Below are positions 35,978 to 46,258 of a DNA stretch of 64,000 bases, piece by piece. Both the position numbers and the translations under genes were made by a program. Each line of letters begins with the position of its first letter. Position 1 is the first letter of the stretch. Source of the stretch: Burkholderia territorii (GTDB lineage Bacteria; Pseudomonadota; Gammaproteobacteria; Burkholderiales; Burkholderiaceae); NCBI RefSeq assembly GCF_902833055.1, contig NZ_CADFEJ010000002.1, positions 496,001 through 560,000 of the forward strand. Direction: 5' to 3'. Under the pieces are notes generated by a model. It worked only from the letters and a program-made list of their open reading frames with translations, was not told where the DNA came from and did not search any database.

Positions 35978-36760
35978 TTTGACCTCACTCGGCAATTTAA
36001 CGTAACGAACATCGTTGCGCTTCCGATGGGGCGGGCTTGGCAATTTTGTTTCGATGTCCGTGGTATATCTTGTCTCAGCTATTAATCCGTCGCTTTCCGG
36101 CTGTACTGCATGACGAAAGTATAGCGACGGTCTCGCGTGTTTTTTGGGCTTATGTTTTTGATATTTCCATTGTTGACCATTCCCCGTGTGATTAATTTAT
36201 TAAATTAGCTTGGGCGCGGAATCTGCCCGCCCGGCGCGGCGGTCGCGAGCAGGGTGAGCAGGCGCACGCCGATTCGATTGGCGGGCTCCCGCGAAGCGCC
36301 GCGGTAGCGCTCGCATGGTTTCTGGCGCCGTATTCGTGCTTCCAGACGCGGAACGAGCCAGTACAGGTTTATTGAAGCAGCCGGAGCATCGCGCCGAACA
36401 GTCCGAGCTGGGCGAGCGGCAATCGGCCATGCGTGCGACCGCCGCAGGCCGGACCCGCCGGCCGGGCCGGCGGCGCCAATGCGGGTGATGAAGGTGCGTC
36501 TGCCGAAGTCTGGATGCATGACCTGAACGAAATCCTGTTTTCCTGATGCGCGATCACCGACGGGGCGATTTCCCGGGAACGGCGCCCGATCGAGCTTGAG
36601 ACGAGATTAACGACGAGGCGACATCAGCTAAATTGCTGCCAGATGACAATCCGTTCATCTTCGTTGTCTGGAAAATTGCCGTCTTTGGCGCTATCTTTTC
36701 GAGGTGCAGCGCCCGCGCCGCATAAATTCCGGTCAACCAAACCCGGGCACGCTCGAGACC
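35978..36760. other. Region between the right H-NS gene and the two-component operon
   Basis: About 780 bases. 36086-36210 is AT-rich and should carry the hns-like promoter. 36200-36600 is GC-rich with short frames in all three minus phases (for example LPLAQLGLFGAMLRLLQ, then NLYWLVPRLEARIRRQKPCERY in another phase), so it may be the decayed remnant of a gene. No intact gene is supported. Confidence 0.45.
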
Positions 36761-37432
36761 ATGCGCATCCTGATTGTCGAAGACGAAGAAAAAATGCGGT
36801 CGTACTTGCACAAGGGCCTGACCGAGGCGAGCTACGGCGTCGCCACCGCGAGCAACGGCGAGGACGGGCTGTTTCTGGCATTGAGCGAGGATTTCGATCT
36901 GGTGATCCTCGACGTGATGTTGCCCGTCGTCGACGGCTTCGAAGTGTTGCGTCGATTGCGGAAACAGAAACACACACCGGTGCTGCTGCTCACCGCGCGC
37001 GACAAGATCACCGACAAGGTGGAGGGACTCGAACTCGGCGCGGACGATTACCTGCCGAAGCCTTTCGACTACGCCGAATTGCTCGCGCGCATTCGCTCGT
37101 TATTGCGCCGGACGCGCCACGACAATCGCACCATGCTGAGGATCTCGAATCTCGAGATCGACATCGTCAAGCGACGTGTGACGCGTGGCGGCGCACGCAT
37201 TGAATTGACCGCACAGGAATTCGCGCTGCTGCAGTTGCTGGCCGAGCGCGAGGGCGAGACCCTGACGCGCGCGTTCATCACGTCGCAGGTCTGGGACATG
37301 AATTTCGACAGCGACACGAACGTCGTTGACGTCGCGATCCGGCGGTTGCGCCTGAAGATCGACGATCAGGATCCGAAGCTGCTGCACACGGTGCGTGGCA
37401 TGGGGTACGTGCTGGAAGATCGATCTTCATGA
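36761..37432 (+). CDS. OmpR/PhoB-family response regulator (CusR/CopR-like)
   Basis: A 223-residue protein. The receiver domain covers residues 1-115, with acidic pocket VEDEE, phospho-Asp in [17 protein letters not shown] (about residue 51) and Lys in DYLPKPFDY. The winged-helix effector covers 125-220 ([24 protein letters not shown]). It overlaps the kinase gene by four bases (ATGA). Sequence style is that of heavy-metal two-component regulators, but no metal efflux genes adjoin it. The nearest loci are the adhesin and an SDR. Confidence 0.9.
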   Translation: MRILIVEDEEKMRSYLHKGLTEASYGVATASNGEDGLFLALSEDFDLVILDVMLPVVDGFEVLRRLRKQKHTPVLLLTARDKITDKVEGLELGADDYLPKPFDYAELLARIRSLLRRTRHDNRTMLRISNLEIDIVKRRVTRGGARIELTAQEFALLQLLAEREGETLTRAFITSQVWDMNFDSDTNVVDVAIRRLRLKIDDQDPKLLHTVRGMGYVLEDRSS

Positions 37433-38829
37433 CGCGCCCGCAGTCTTATTCGCTGCTCGGCCGGTTGACCATGGCGTTCGCGCTGGCTGGCGTCGTCGTG
37501 CTGTTCCTGCTCGGCACGTTTCTGTACCAGGCGCTGTCCACGGAACTCCGACAACGCGATGACGGCGAGATTTCCGACAAGCTGCAGCAGATCGGACAGA
37601 TCTTGCACGAGTCCCGGACGCTCGATGGCGTCCGGCAGGCCGGGCCGCTGTTTCACGAAGCGTTGCAGTCGCATTCGGGCTTGTTCGTCGCGGTGTTCGA
37701 CGCAAACGGCGAGTCGGTCATCCAGCATTCGGCGTCGGTGGGCGTGGCGCTGGATGCGGGCATCGCCAGCGAGCATGAACCGAACCGGGCATACGCGTGT
37801 GCGCCGCCCGGCATCGGTCCGGCCGAATGCATGCACGGCCCGGTGCTGCTCGCGGACGGCAATGCCGTGACAGTCGCGATCGTGCGAAGCGCGGGCGACC
37901 GGACCGCACTCATGCATGCCTATCTGATCCATGTCGTGGTTGCGGCCGCGGCCGGTGCGCTGTTGATCGCCGCGCTCGGTTACGCGATCATGCGCAGCGG
38001 GCTGCATCCGGTGCGTGAAATCGGGCGGCACGCGGCGCGCATCGAGGCGAGCCGACTCGACGAGCGGCTGAACATGGACCACGCCCCGCTGGAACTCGTC
38101 GAGATTACCCGATCGATCAACCGAATGCTGGATCGTCTGCAGCTCGCATTCGATCAATTGTCGCGCTTCTCGTCGGATGTCGCGCATGACATGCGCACGC
38201 CGCTCGCGAACATCATCAGCGCATCGCAAGTGATCCTGTCACGCGAACGGGAACGCGCCGAATACGAAACGCTGATCGAATCCAATGTGGAGGAATGCAA
38301 ACGGCTTCAGAGAATGCTCGACAACATGCTGTTTCTCGCACGCTCCGATCACGCGACGCAGCATGTCACGCTCGAGCGTTTCGATGTCGGCGAGGCGCTC
38401 GCGAAGATCGTCATGTACTACAACGAGGTCGCGAGCGACCGGAATGTCCGGATCGTTATCGATGGCGCCGCTACCGTCGTCGCCGATGAAATGCTGTTCC
38501 AGCGTGCGGTCGCGAACCTGCTGTCGAATGCGGTCGAGCACGCGCGGCCCGGCACGATCGTTCGTACCGCCATTGCCGGGCACGGAGGATCGACGTCGAT
38601 CGGTGTCCGAAACGAAGGAGACGATATACCGGCCGAACATGCGGCCCGCCTGTTCGAGCGCTTTTATCGAGCCGATCCGTCGCGCCGCGGCTCGTCGAAG
38701 AATGCCGGTCTCGGGCTGGCCATCGTCAAGTCGATCATGGAACTCCATCGCGGCACGGTCGGTGTCGTCAGCGCTGACGGAGAGACCGTTTTCACGCTCA
38801 CATTTCCGACGCCGGATTCGCACGATTAA
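37429..38829 (+). CDS. Sensor histidine kinase (CusS-like)
   Basis: A 466-residue inner-membrane kinase. Two membrane helices (about residues 11-34 and 165-187) flank a periplasmic sensor of about 130 residues. A HAMP linker follows. The H-box is [16 protein letters not shown] near residue 250. The ATPase boxes are [13 protein letters not shown] (N), [17 protein letters not shown] (G1 in degenerate form) and [22 protein letters not shown] (G2). The periplasmic part has a Cys pair ([16 protein letters not shown]) that could be a ligand or redox site. It forms an operon with the preceding response regulator. Confidence 0.9.
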   Translation: MTRPQSYSLLGRLTMAFALAGVVVLFLLGTFLYQALSTELRQRDDGEISDKLQQIGQILHESRTLDGVRQAGPLFHEALQSHSGLFVAVFDANGESVIQHSASVGVALDAGIASEHEPNRAYACAPPGIGPAECMHGPVLLADGNAVTVAIVRSAGDRTALMHAYLIHVVVAAAAGALLIAALGYAIMRSGLHPVREIGRHAARIEASRLDERLNMDHAPLELVEITRSINRMLDRLQLAFDQLSRFSSDVAHDMRTPLANIISASQVILSRERERAEYETLIESNVEECKRLQRMLDNMLFLARSDHATQHVTLERFDVGEALAKIVMYYNEVASDRNVRIVIDGAATVVADEMLFQRAVANLLSNAVEHARPGTIVRTAIAGHGGSTSIGVRNEGDDIPAEHAARLFERFYRADPSRRGSSKNAGLGLAIVKSIMELHRGTVGVVSADGETVFTLTFPTPDSHD

Positions 38830-38943
38830 GTGCGCGTGTTTTCGACTGTCAAATTTGGTTGTTGCAGCCACGCGGAGGCGCTTTTTGCTCTAATGTCGAT
38901 GCTCGGTTCGATGGTTGGCAAGATCTTTCATATCGGAGGAGCG

Positions 38944-39717
38944 GTGGGTAATCACGACATCAAGGGCAAGGTCATCCTGATCGCAGGCGGCGCAAAGAAT
39001 CTCGGCGGGCTGATCGCGCGAGACCTGGCAAGCCACGGCGCCAAGGCGATAGCGATTCACTACAACAGCGCGAGTTCGAAGGCGGAGGCCGATGCGACGG
39101 TCGCGGCAATCGAGGCGGCGGGGTGCGAAGCCGCCACCTTCCAGGCGGATCTGACGAGTGCGGCTGCGGTGGAGGCGCTGTTCCTGGACACGATCGCGAC
39201 GTTCGGGCGCCCGGACGTCGCGATCAATACGGTCGGCAAGGTGCTGAAAAAGCCGTTCACGGAGATCACCGAGGCCGAGTACGACGAAATGGCGGCGGTG
39301 AACGCGAAGTCCGCGTTCTTCTTCCTGCGCGAGGCGGGCAGGCACGTCAACGACAATGGCAAGATCGTCACGCTGGTGACGTCGCTGCTCGGCGCGTTCA
39401 CGCCGTTCTACGCGGCCTACGCGGGAACCAAGGCGCCGGTCGAGCACTTTACGCGGGCGGCGGCGAAGGAGTTCGGCGCGCGCGGAATCTCCGTAACGGC
39501 GGTCGGCCCTGGCCCGATGGATACACCGTTCTTCTATCCGGCCGAAGGCGCCGATGCGGTCGCGTATCACAAGACCGCCGCCGCGCTGTCGCCGTTCAGC
39601 AAGACGGGCCTGACCGACATCGAGGATGTCGTGCCGTTCATCCGCCATCTCGTGACCGACGGCTGGTGGATCACCGGCCAGACGATTCTGATCAACGGTG
39701 GCTATACGACGAAGTAG
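38944..39717 (+). CDS. Short-chain dehydrogenase/reductase (SDR)
   Basis: A 257-residue protein if begun at the GTG at 38944, directly after GGAGGAGCG; upstream ATGs at 38893 and 38911 give a longer, less typical N-terminus. The cofactor motif is LIAGGAKNLGGLIA, and the catalytic Tyr-Lys pair is in YAAYAGTKAP, with Ser in VTSLLGAF. The usual NNAG is replaced by NTVGKV. The C-terminus GQTILINGGYTT is typical. Substrate unknown. It lies downstream of the two-component pair, 114 bases away. Confidence 0.85.
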   Translation: MGNHDIKGKVILIAGGAKNLGGLIARDLASHGAKAIAIHYNSASSKAEADATVAAIEAAGCEAATFQADLTSAAAVEALFLDTIATFGRPDVAINTVGKVLKKPFTEITEAEYDEMAAVNAKSAFFFLREAGRHVNDNGKIVTLVTSLLGAFTPFYAAYAGTKAPVEHFTRAAAKEFGARGISVTAVGPGPMDTPFFYPAEGADAVAYHKTAAALSPFSKTGLTDIEDVVPFIRHLVTDGWWITGQTILINGGYTTK

Positions 39718-40022
39718 CGCACGCGCAGGAAGCGATTCATATCCATTTCTCACTGCGGGCGACGACGGTGGCGTGGCCAAAGCGAAATTGCCACGCCACT
39801 GCGGGATCAGCATCACCGCTACGGGACGCGTTTTGTCGAAATCGCAGCAGGCCAAATGTTTCGCAGAACAGAGCGATCACGAAACATCGATCAGAAATGG
39901 GACGCCACGCATTGAGCGAAGATTCCGCTGCCTGCGGCTCGAGAGAAGGAAGGTCCTGCCGATGGGAGCGTCTCTGTTTTTCTTGACCGGTTCTAGCGGC
40001 ATAACGCCGTATTCATCGAACG
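39718..40022. other. Intergenic region after the SDR
   Basis: About 300 bases between convergent genes. No gene, clear terminator or repeat is evident. Confidence 0.35.
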
Positions 40023-40289
40023 TCAATCTGCGCGCCATATGCAGTACAGCTTGCATTCTTCGCCGAGCGTATCGGCCCACGTGAGGATTGCAGCCTCCAC
40101 GTCGTCCGTGGCCGGCTGCGGCGTGAGCGGGCACATCGTCCACGAACGATGACGCCGGTACGAGTCGATCGCGTACGGTAGCCAGGTCCGATCCGAGCGT
40201 GCCTCGATCGTATAGGCGATGGTGGGCGTCACGACTCGCCAGATCGAGACGATTTCTGCCGAGGCGGTACGAGGCGGCGCGGCGCTCAT
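40023..40289 (-). CDS. Small hypothetical protein
   Basis: An 88-residue frame from the ATG at 40289. The composition is protein-like, with several Trp and Cys residues (SIWRVVTPTIAYTIEARSD; EECKLYCIWRAD). No domain is recognised. It follows the fimbrial operon on the same strand after about 105 bases and could be its last gene or an independent one. The start site lacks a strong Shine-Dalgarno sequence. Confidence 0.42.
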   Translation of the reverse strand: MSAAPPRTASAEIVSIWRVVTPTIAYTIEARSDRTWLPYAIDSYRRHRSWTMCPLTPQPATDDVEAAILTWADTLGEECKLYCIWRAD

Positions 40290-40395
40290 GTTACGGGCGG
40301 CCGCGGTGATCCGGATCTGATGAGACAGCCGCGTCCGTCGCTGCTCGCCGTGGGATGAGTCTGACGACCGTCGCTGCGGCCGCGTAGGGAGCGAA

Positions 40396-40944
40396 TCACT
40401 CAAAGTCCAGGATATATGTCACGGAAGTATTGAAGGTTCCCGCAATGACCGGAAGCGACGTAGCAACATATCCGCCCCAGTAGACGAGAGTGGCGGAGCC
40501 GTCCACGATGTTGACCTGCTGCGAGTTTTGCGCACCGCGGGCGGCTGCGAGATTGATCTTCGAGAAATCGCTGTTCAAGAGCGATAACTCGATATTCTGG
40601 GCCGTTCCTGTGTTGATGAGTTGTCCCGTGTTCTGATTGATGGTCGGACCAGGTTCGAAATAAACCGATACGCGTCCCGATGGCGGCGTGCAATCGGTCA
40701 ACGTGATCGTATATCGCCGCTTGGTGGCGATTTCACCGACATTGCGAAATGCTGAAAGCGGAAGCGTCCCGACTTTGACCGTGAACGACCCTTGGTTACC
40801 TTCCTCGCCATTGATCTTGCAAGTCGCTCCTTCAACCATTCCTTGAAAGTTTGCCACTCCATCTTCCGCGCGAACGGCGGGCAGCAAGTGGAAAGCGGTC
40901 GGAATGGCGACCGTGAGCGCGACGACAAACAGCAAGCGACGCAT
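40396..40944 (-). CDS. Fimbrial minor subunit (type 1 pilin family)
   Basis: A 182-residue secreted pilin. The ATG at 40944 has an ideal GGAGGGGAG upstream. A signal peptide ends near VRA-ED. The mature part shows the type 1 pilin layout: GATCKINGEEGNQGSF, then TLTDCTPPSGRVSVYFEPGP with the disulfide Cys pair, and the C-terminal beta strand VTYILDFE used for chaperone capture and donor-strand exchange. It is the last pilin of the operon, 56 bases after the adhesin gene, and resembles the first pilin closely, suggesting a minor or terminator subunit. Confidence 0.85.
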   Translation of the reverse strand: MRRLLFVVALTVAIPTAFHLLPAVRAEDGVANFQGMVEGATCKINGEEGNQGSFTVKVGTLPLSAFRNVGEIATKRRYTITLTDCTPPSGRVSVYFEPGPTINQNTGQLINTGTAQNIELSLLNSDFSKINLAAARGAQNSQQVNIVDGSATLVYWGGYVATSLPVIAGTFNTSVTYILDFE

Positions 40945-41000
40945 CGAACTCCCCTCCATGTGGCATCGAATGACTCTGCGGCAGCGACGGATGTTCATGA

Positions 41001-42050
41001 TCATTGATAGGACAGCATATAGGTTAGGATTCCGTTCGCGGTTCCCGGAACGACCCTGGCGTCGGTCTGAACGTAGCGTGCGCGCAATTTGACGTCGACG
41101 CGCCCGATATCCGATTGGCGTCCAAGGGTTGCGACGAGCTGCTGATTGATCGCACCGGACTCCGGGCCGAATGCGATCGGGTACGAGACCCCGGTTGCGC
41201 TGTCGGGCAGGATCTGGATCCCGATCCCGCGCGCGGTTGAATCGCGGGTGAGCGGCAGGACATTGCCGGTGTTGCCGGGATTCGTGTTGTCGGTAAACGT
41301 CATGTAGACATTGCGCGTGACGCCGGTGCAATCGATCGGAATCGAGAAATTCACCGGATCGCTTGTCGAGCCGGGGCCGGTGAATTTCCGCTGCGGCACG
41401 CTGCCCAACGGCACGCGAATCGACGATGACATGACTTTGCACGACGCGTATTGAACAACGACGTCGCCGGAAAGATTGAATCGCCTGAATACGACCCCGC
41501 CGGCAACAACCTCTCCAATTTCAGCGCTGAAAACTTTCCCGGGCTGAATTTCGCCGGTTTTGATGATTTCCAGCGTGAATGTTCCGCCGTAGGCGATCCA
41601 TTGGAACGGCCCCCAGAAATTTGCCGGATCGGACGTCAGCGTGGCGCCGTTATCCAGATCCTCGTAATACGTTTGCCCCCGGGAATTTCCGTTTGCCCAT
41701 GCCGGGCCGTCGACGACCGTTTTTATTCTGATTCCGATTCCGGGGGCATTTGTCTGATAGATATAGTTGCCGAGGCTCGTGAGATTTCCGTTGTGGGTGA
41801 CGGCCATCGCTACTTGCGGTGTATTGCATTGAACGACGTTCGACCATCTCGTCGGAAGAAATACCGTGATCGTGTCGAGAACGGTGCCGACCGCGGCGTT
41901 GCGATCCGGGTTGATCGTTTTCCCCGGGAAATTTATTACATTCGTACTAAATCCGGGCAGGCCGAAGCAGAATGCGGCGTTTGCGATGGATGGCGACCAC
42001 AGTATCGCTACCAGCGGTATCAAACAAAAATAATTGATCAGACGCTTCAT
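41001..42050 (-). CDS. Fimbrial tip adhesin (two-domain, FimH-like)
   Basis: A 349-residue protein starting at the ATG at 42050 with CGAGG upstream. A signal peptide ends near IANA-AF. The first 180 residues or so are a receptor-binding domain without similarity I can name. From about residue 200 the sequence is a pilin domain (CKVMSSSIRVPLGSVPQRKF, later PIDCTG and the C-terminal strand ILTYMLSYQ) that joins the fimbrial shaft. Length and domain order match tip adhesins. It sits after the usher gene. Confidence 0.85.
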   Translation of the reverse strand: MKRLINYFCLIPLVAILWSPSIANAAFCFGLPGFSTNVINFPGKTINPDRNAAVGTVLDTITVFLPTRWSNVVQCNTPQVAMAVTHNGNLTSLGNYIYQTNAPGIGIRIKTVVDGPAWANGNSRGQTYYEDLDNGATLTSDPANFWGPFQWIAYGGTFTLEIIKTGEIQPGKVFSAEIGEVVAGGVVFRRFNLSGDVVVQYASCKVMSSSIRVPLGSVPQRKFTGPGSTSDPVNFSIPIDCTGVTRNVYMTFTDNTNPGNTGNVLPLTRDSTARGIGIQILPDSATGVSYPIAFGPESGAINQQLVATLGRQSDIGRVDVKLRARYVQTDARVVPGTANGILTYMLSYQ

Positions 42051-42135
42051 TGCTAACCTCGCCATCCGTGTTCATGAGATGAATTTCGGTCTCTGGTGTG
42101 TTGTTCGTGACTGGACGCACACGTTGTGCAACGTG

Positions 42136-44748
42136 CTACTTGCTGGAAGCGTCGGGTGAGCCGTCGATATGCGCCGACTCGGTTACGTGTTCCGTCCTGG
42201 GTGCTTTCGCCGTGCAAATCGAATCGAGCGTCGTGTAGACCAACTGCTTGCGGTCTCGCGGCGGCAGGCTGTAGGAAAACTCGCATGTCTCGTCCGGCGC
42301 GTTGCCCCACTTTACGGTGAGCCGACCGCTGTCGGTCGCACCTTGCAGGAAGAACTTTCCGCCTTGCCCGATGATTCCGATGTCGCTGCCTTTTTCGTCC
42401 TGCACCGCCGCGCCGAACGGCGGCGACTTTCCATTCGGCAGGTGGACGGTCACCAACGCCGTGCGGCCGGTTGTCGTCTTGAAGTGAAGCATGACGACCG
42501 AGTTCGCTCTCGGCGCGATTTGTTGAGCGGTCGTGTCCAGCTGCACATCCAGCGGCAAGCCGCGTGGATCGAGCGAAACGGTATTCAGGCTGTACGGCGT
42601 GAGGAAAGGCACGATTGCGTATCCGAGCCCGTCGACCGTGACGCCGGGCGCGTTCTCGACACGTGCGCCGGCGGCGTCCGGCGCGTCGATCACGCCGACG
42701 GTGTCGCCCATGCTCGGCGCAAGCGTCACACCGCCCGGGTGCGCTACCACGGCACCGGACAGAGTCGCCGTTGTCCGGCTATACCCGCTGCCGTGGCTGA
42801 CGCTACCGCTGATTGTCGTGTACGGGCTCGCATATTGCGCATGCGCGTCAGCGCTCGATCCCGGGCGGGCGCGCGTCGCGCTCAGGCCGTAGTTGAACTC
42901 GTTGTAGTCGCCCGCGCTGCCGTTGTACATGGCCTGCAGCGTCGAGCCCGCGTCATCGTCGCGCGTGAAGGTCGTGGTCAGCGTCGACGTATGCCCGTTA
43001 CCGCCGAGTGGCACGGAAATGCTCGCGAAAATCTGGTTGCTCATGGCCGACGTCGTGCCCACGCGTTGCCGCGATACCGACACGGAGTAGCCGATGCTGC
43101 GGAACGAATTGCTATAGCCGGCGTTGTAGAACGTGTCGTTGCCGCCACGCCCCCAATAGTCGACGCGGTTGCCCGACATGAAGACGGTCCCCCAGCGTTG
43201 TCCGAACGATTGCGACAGCGATACCTGCAAGCGCGAACGAGGCCGGCCGGTCCACTGTATGTCGTTGCCGCGTTCGATTGCCTGCCGCGCCAGCATCGCG
43301 TCGCGAAACGTCCAGAATCCGCTGGACGAGTATCGGGAAGCGGATGCGTTCACGAGCGTTTGAGTGACCGGCATGGATTTGCTGAAACTCACGCGGAAAC
43401 TTTGTCCGCTGCTGTTGTTTGCAGGGCCAATCTCGGCGTGTGCATGGGTGACGTCGAAGGCGACGGCGCCGAAATCCGTGTTGACGGCCACGCCCACGAG
43501 CGCCGAGTAATAATTCTGCGCGAGAATCGCGCCCGTATAGCCCGTCAGCAGATTGGTGAACCCGCGCTGGACGGTCGACTGCACCACCTTCACCTTCGAT
43601 GTGATTTGCTGGTCGCGCAACTCGCCCGCGGAGGCCGTGACGCGATAGATTCCCGGACGCAGCAGCTGCACGACCGACGCGTACGGCACGGCGAAACTTC
43701 GCTGGCTACCGTCCGCCTCGGTGATTGTCACCAGCAGATTGCCGCCGTATCCCGTCGCATAGAGATCCTTGATCTCGAACGCGCCGGGCGACACGATCGT
43801 TTCGTAAAGCTTGATGCCGTTCTGCGTGACCGTCACACGGGCATTGGAGTTCGCGACGCCGCGAATGACCGGCGCATAGCCGCGCATCGATTCCGGCAGC
43901 ATCTGATCGTCGGTGGCGAGTTGAATGCCGCGCACACCGAAACTGTCGAAGAACTGGCCGTCGGTATACGTGTCGCCGATCTTTACCTGGCTCCTCAGCG
44001 ACGGCACGTCGTGCTGCAGGTACGTGACGATGCTTTGATACTCGCGCGTTCGCCCCGTCGACCACGACATCGAGCCGTTGTGCCTGAAATGCCAGCTGCC
44101 GACGTTGACTCCCGCGTTCAGTCCGAGGTAGCCCTGAGAGTCGGTCGCCTCGCCTCCTGTCGAACGCGAGCCCGTGAAGTTGTAGGCCAGTGTCGCCGAC
44201 GGCACGCCGGCATCCCACAGCTCCGGGCTCACGTAGCCTTGCGGGTTCTGCTTCACCGCGACTTGCGGCACGGTGAGATCCAGCCTCAGGTCGGACGGGT
44301 CGAAATCGACGCTGGCGTCGCCCACCATCGATCTCAGGTCCAGGCACTCGTCGACGTTTGCGGACGCGAGTCGCGCACGATTCTCCGGTGACAGCACGTC
44401 GAAGTTCAGGCCGATGCGCTCGGCGAGCTTGCGGTCGAAGCACAGCGCGGCATTCAAGCCGTTGCGGGGCCCGAACTTCACGGCCTGACGGCCCACCCAG
44501 TTCCCGTTCACGATCACGTCGACCAGATATTGACCGGGAACCACCGGATTGCCTTTCTCGAACCGGCTCACGTCGATGGAGCGTCCGTCCGGCCCCAGCA
44601 GGAACTGACTGTCGAACTGGACGTCCTTGGTCGTCGTGTCGCCGTTCGCACGAACCGGCTGCATCACGCTGGCTGCGCATAGCGTGAGCAACACCAACGG
44701 TCTCATGACGATGCGTTTGCTTCCGGATTCGAGCGAATACGAATACAT
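42136..44748 (-). CDS. Fimbrial outer-membrane usher
   Basis: An 870-residue protein if begun at the ATG at 44748; the ATG at 44706 also gives a good leader (MRPLVLLTLCAASVMQPVRA). The mature N-terminal domain has VQFDSQFL and the FEKGNPVVPGQYLVDVIVNG chaperone-binding pattern. A 24-strand pore domain follows with plug, then C-terminal domains ending in a Cys pair (DETCEFSY, SICTAK). This PapC/FimD-family protein threads subunits across the outer membrane. It lies 108 bases after the chaperone gene. Confidence 0.93.
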   Translation of the reverse strand: MYSYSLESGSKRIVMRPLVLLTLCAASVMQPVRANGDTTTKDVQFDSQFLLGPDGRSIDVSRFEKGNPVVPGQYLVDVIVNGNWVGRQAVKFGPRNGLNAALCFDRKLAERIGLNFDVLSPENRARLASANVDECLDLRSMVGDASVDFDPSDLRLDLTVPQVAVKQNPQGYVSPELWDAGVPSATLAYNFTGSRSTGGEATDSQGYLGLNAGVNVGSWHFRHNGSMSWSTGRTREYQSIVTYLQHDVPSLRSQVKIGDTYTDGQFFDSFGVRGIQLATDDQMLPESMRGYAPVIRGVANSNARVTVTQNGIKLYETIVSPGAFEIKDLYATGYGGNLLVTITEADGSQRSFAVPYASVVQLLRPGIYRVTASAGELRDQQITSKVKVVQSTVQRGFTNLLTGYTGAILAQNYYSALVGVAVNTDFGAVAFDVTHAHAEIGPANNSSGQSFRVSFSKSMPVTQTLVNASASRYSSSGFWTFRDAMLARQAIERGNDIQWTGRPRSRLQVSLSQSFGQRWGTVFMSGNRVDYWGRGGNDTFYNAGYSNSFRSIGYSVSVSRQRVGTTSAMSNQIFASISVPLGGNGHTSTLTTTFTRDDDAGSTLQAMYNGSAGDYNEFNYGLSATRARPGSSADAHAQYASPYTTISGSVSHGSGYSRTTATLSGAVVAHPGGVTLAPSMGDTVGVIDAPDAAGARVENAPGVTVDGLGYAIVPFLTPYSLNTVSLDPRGLPLDVQLDTTAQQIAPRANSVVMLHFKTTTGRTALVTVHLPNGKSPPFGAAVQDEKGSDIGIIGQGGKFFLQGATDSGRLTVKWGNAPDETCEFSYSLPPRDRKQLVYTTLDSICTAKAPRTEHVTESAHIDGSPDASSK

Positions 44749-44856
44749 GATGATGGGAGAACCTGGGTGACCCGCGAACATGATCGGGAGAGCGGCTTGA
44801 AGCTCCGCATGCGTGGTCGCTCGAGCAGCGAGCGACGGATGGCACGGCGCGTGTCG

Positions 44857-45603
44857 CTACTTGCTCTTCGGGAATGTCGCGTTGACCTCCGCGCCGTAGT
44901 CGTTGATATAGCGATACTTGACTTCGAACGGCCCGGCGGCCGGCGTGACGGCGGACTTCTTCAGGAGGAACGTCATGCTCGCCCCTGGGTCGACCATGCC
45001 GCCCACGCTGTCCGAATACGACTTGCCGTCGATTCCGGCGTCGATGTTTACGATCGTCACGTGATAGGCGGAGGGATTGTCCACCCGCACTTTCATTTCG
45101 CCGCCTTCCGGCACGGGCGTCCATTTCAGCTGAGTGGCGGCTGCGTCGGGGTTATCCGGCAGCGCCTTCGGCCGGAAAAATATCTTGATGCGGTAGCGGA
45201 ATGCCAATTGCATCAGGTTTTCGTTTTCCGTCGACACCTGCGCCTTGGGCGGAACTTCGAGCACGTTCAGCCAGAAGACGGATTCCTTGTCCTGAGGCAG
45301 CGGCTCCCCGGTATAAATGAGGCGCAGCGTCTGACCTTTCCTTGGCTCCATGCGGAACAGCGGCGGCATCAGCGTGAACGGCAGCTGGACGGCCCCGGGT
45401 TGCGCCTTGGGATCGCCTTTGTCGAGCCAGGTCTGCACCAGTGCGGGCGATGATCCTTCGTTGCTGAGCTTGATGGAGACCTCGCGATCGCCGGCGGGGT
45501 AGATCACCCGTGTGCCCATGATCACGACACTGGCGTACGCCGTCGAAACGCACGTCAGCAACACCGCGACGGCGGAACGCGCTACTGTCTTCCATGGGAA
45601 CAT
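44857..45603 (-). CDS. Periplasmic fimbrial chaperone
   Basis: A 248-residue PapD-type chaperone. The leader ends near TAYA-SV. The first Ig domain contains TRVIYPAGDREVSIKLSN with the conserved basic residue of the G1 region, and PPLFRMEPRKGQTLRLIYTG with the Arg/Lys pair that anchors the subunit C-terminus. The family signature region is ESVFWLNVLEVPP. The second Ig domain follows. It receives subunits from Sec and delivers them to the usher encoded next. Confidence 0.92.
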   Translation of the reverse strand: MFPWKTVARSAVAVLLTCVSTAYASVVIMGTRVIYPAGDREVSIKLSNEGSSPALVQTWLDKGDPKAQPGAVQLPFTLMPPLFRMEPRKGQTLRLIYTGEPLPQDKESVFWLNVLEVPPKAQVSTENENLMQLAFRYRIKIFFRPKALPDNPDAAATQLKWTPVPEGGEMKVRVDNPSAYHVTIVNIDAGIDGKSYSDSVGGMVDPGASMTFLLKKSAVTPAAGPFEVKYRYINDYGAEVNATFPKSK

Positions 45604-45640
45604 GTCTGGGAATCCGATTCTGATGATTAGGAATGCGAAG

Positions 45641-45658
45641 GCCCCCTGGCAAGGGGGC
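45641..45658 (-). promoter_or_regulatory. Hairpin between the major pilin and chaperone genes
   Basis: GCCCCC and GGGGGC form a perfect 6-bp GC stem with a 6-base loop in the 79-base gap after the pilin stop. There is no T-run, so it may stabilise the pilin mRNA or attenuate read-through rather than end the transcript. This would favour high pilin over chaperone/usher levels. Confidence 0.55.
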
Positions 45659-45682
45659 GGGCGTCATGTCGACGTGTCTCGA

Positions 45683-46258
45683 TCAGCTGAAGTTCAGCGT
45701 GTACATGACCTGGGTTTGCACCGGGCCGGGCGTTGCCGCTCCGCCCGTTGCCACGTACTGGGCGTAGAACTTCAGCGTAGCCGTCCCGTCCGCGCCGATC
45801 GCCACGACGTCGGCACCCTGCGTGGAAGGATCGTTACCCAGCGTGATCGGCTGGAACCCGCTGTTCAGCAAGCCCACTTCGACATTGGTGGCAAACGCCT
45901 TGCCGTTGGTGGCCGTGCCGGTCGAGTTCTTGAGCCGACCGGTGTTGAAGTCGACCTGGGGGCCGGGTTCGAAGTAGACCGTCACGTTGCCGGATGCGGG
46001 CGTGCAGTTGGTCAGCGCAATGGTCCACGGCGTACGCTCGGCGAAATCGCCATCCTTCTTGAGCGCCGACGCCGGCACCGATTTGAGCGTGACGGTGAAG
46101 TCGCTTTTGCCGGTGTTGTTGCCATTGATCGTGCAGGTTTGCGAGACGACTTCGCCGTTGAAATCGATCGTACCGTCCGCCGCATGCGAAATGCCCGGCA
46201 ACGCGATGGCCAATGCCACCGCACCTGCCGATAACGGCCCAAGGATTTTCTTGCTCAT
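45683..46258 (-). CDS. Fimbrial major subunit (type 1 pilin family)
   Basis: A 191-residue pilin from the ATG at 46258, with GGAGTTCC-like upstream. The signal peptide ends near SHA-AD. The pilin pattern is clear: GTIDFNGEVVSQTCTINGN, TNCTPASGNVTVYFEPGP (disulfide Cys pair), and the C-terminal strand VMYTLNFS. As first gene of the operon and nearest the promoter, it is probably the shaft subunit. Confidence 0.88.
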   Translation of the reverse strand: MSKKILGPLSAGAVALAIALPGISHAADGTIDFNGEVVSQTCTINGNNTGKSDFTVTLKSVPASALKKDGDFAERTPWTIALTNCTPASGNVTVYFEPGPQVDFNTGRLKNSTGTATNGKAFATNVEVGLLNSGFQPITLGNDPSTQGADVVAIGADGTATLKFYAQYVATGGAATPGPVQTQVMYTLNFS

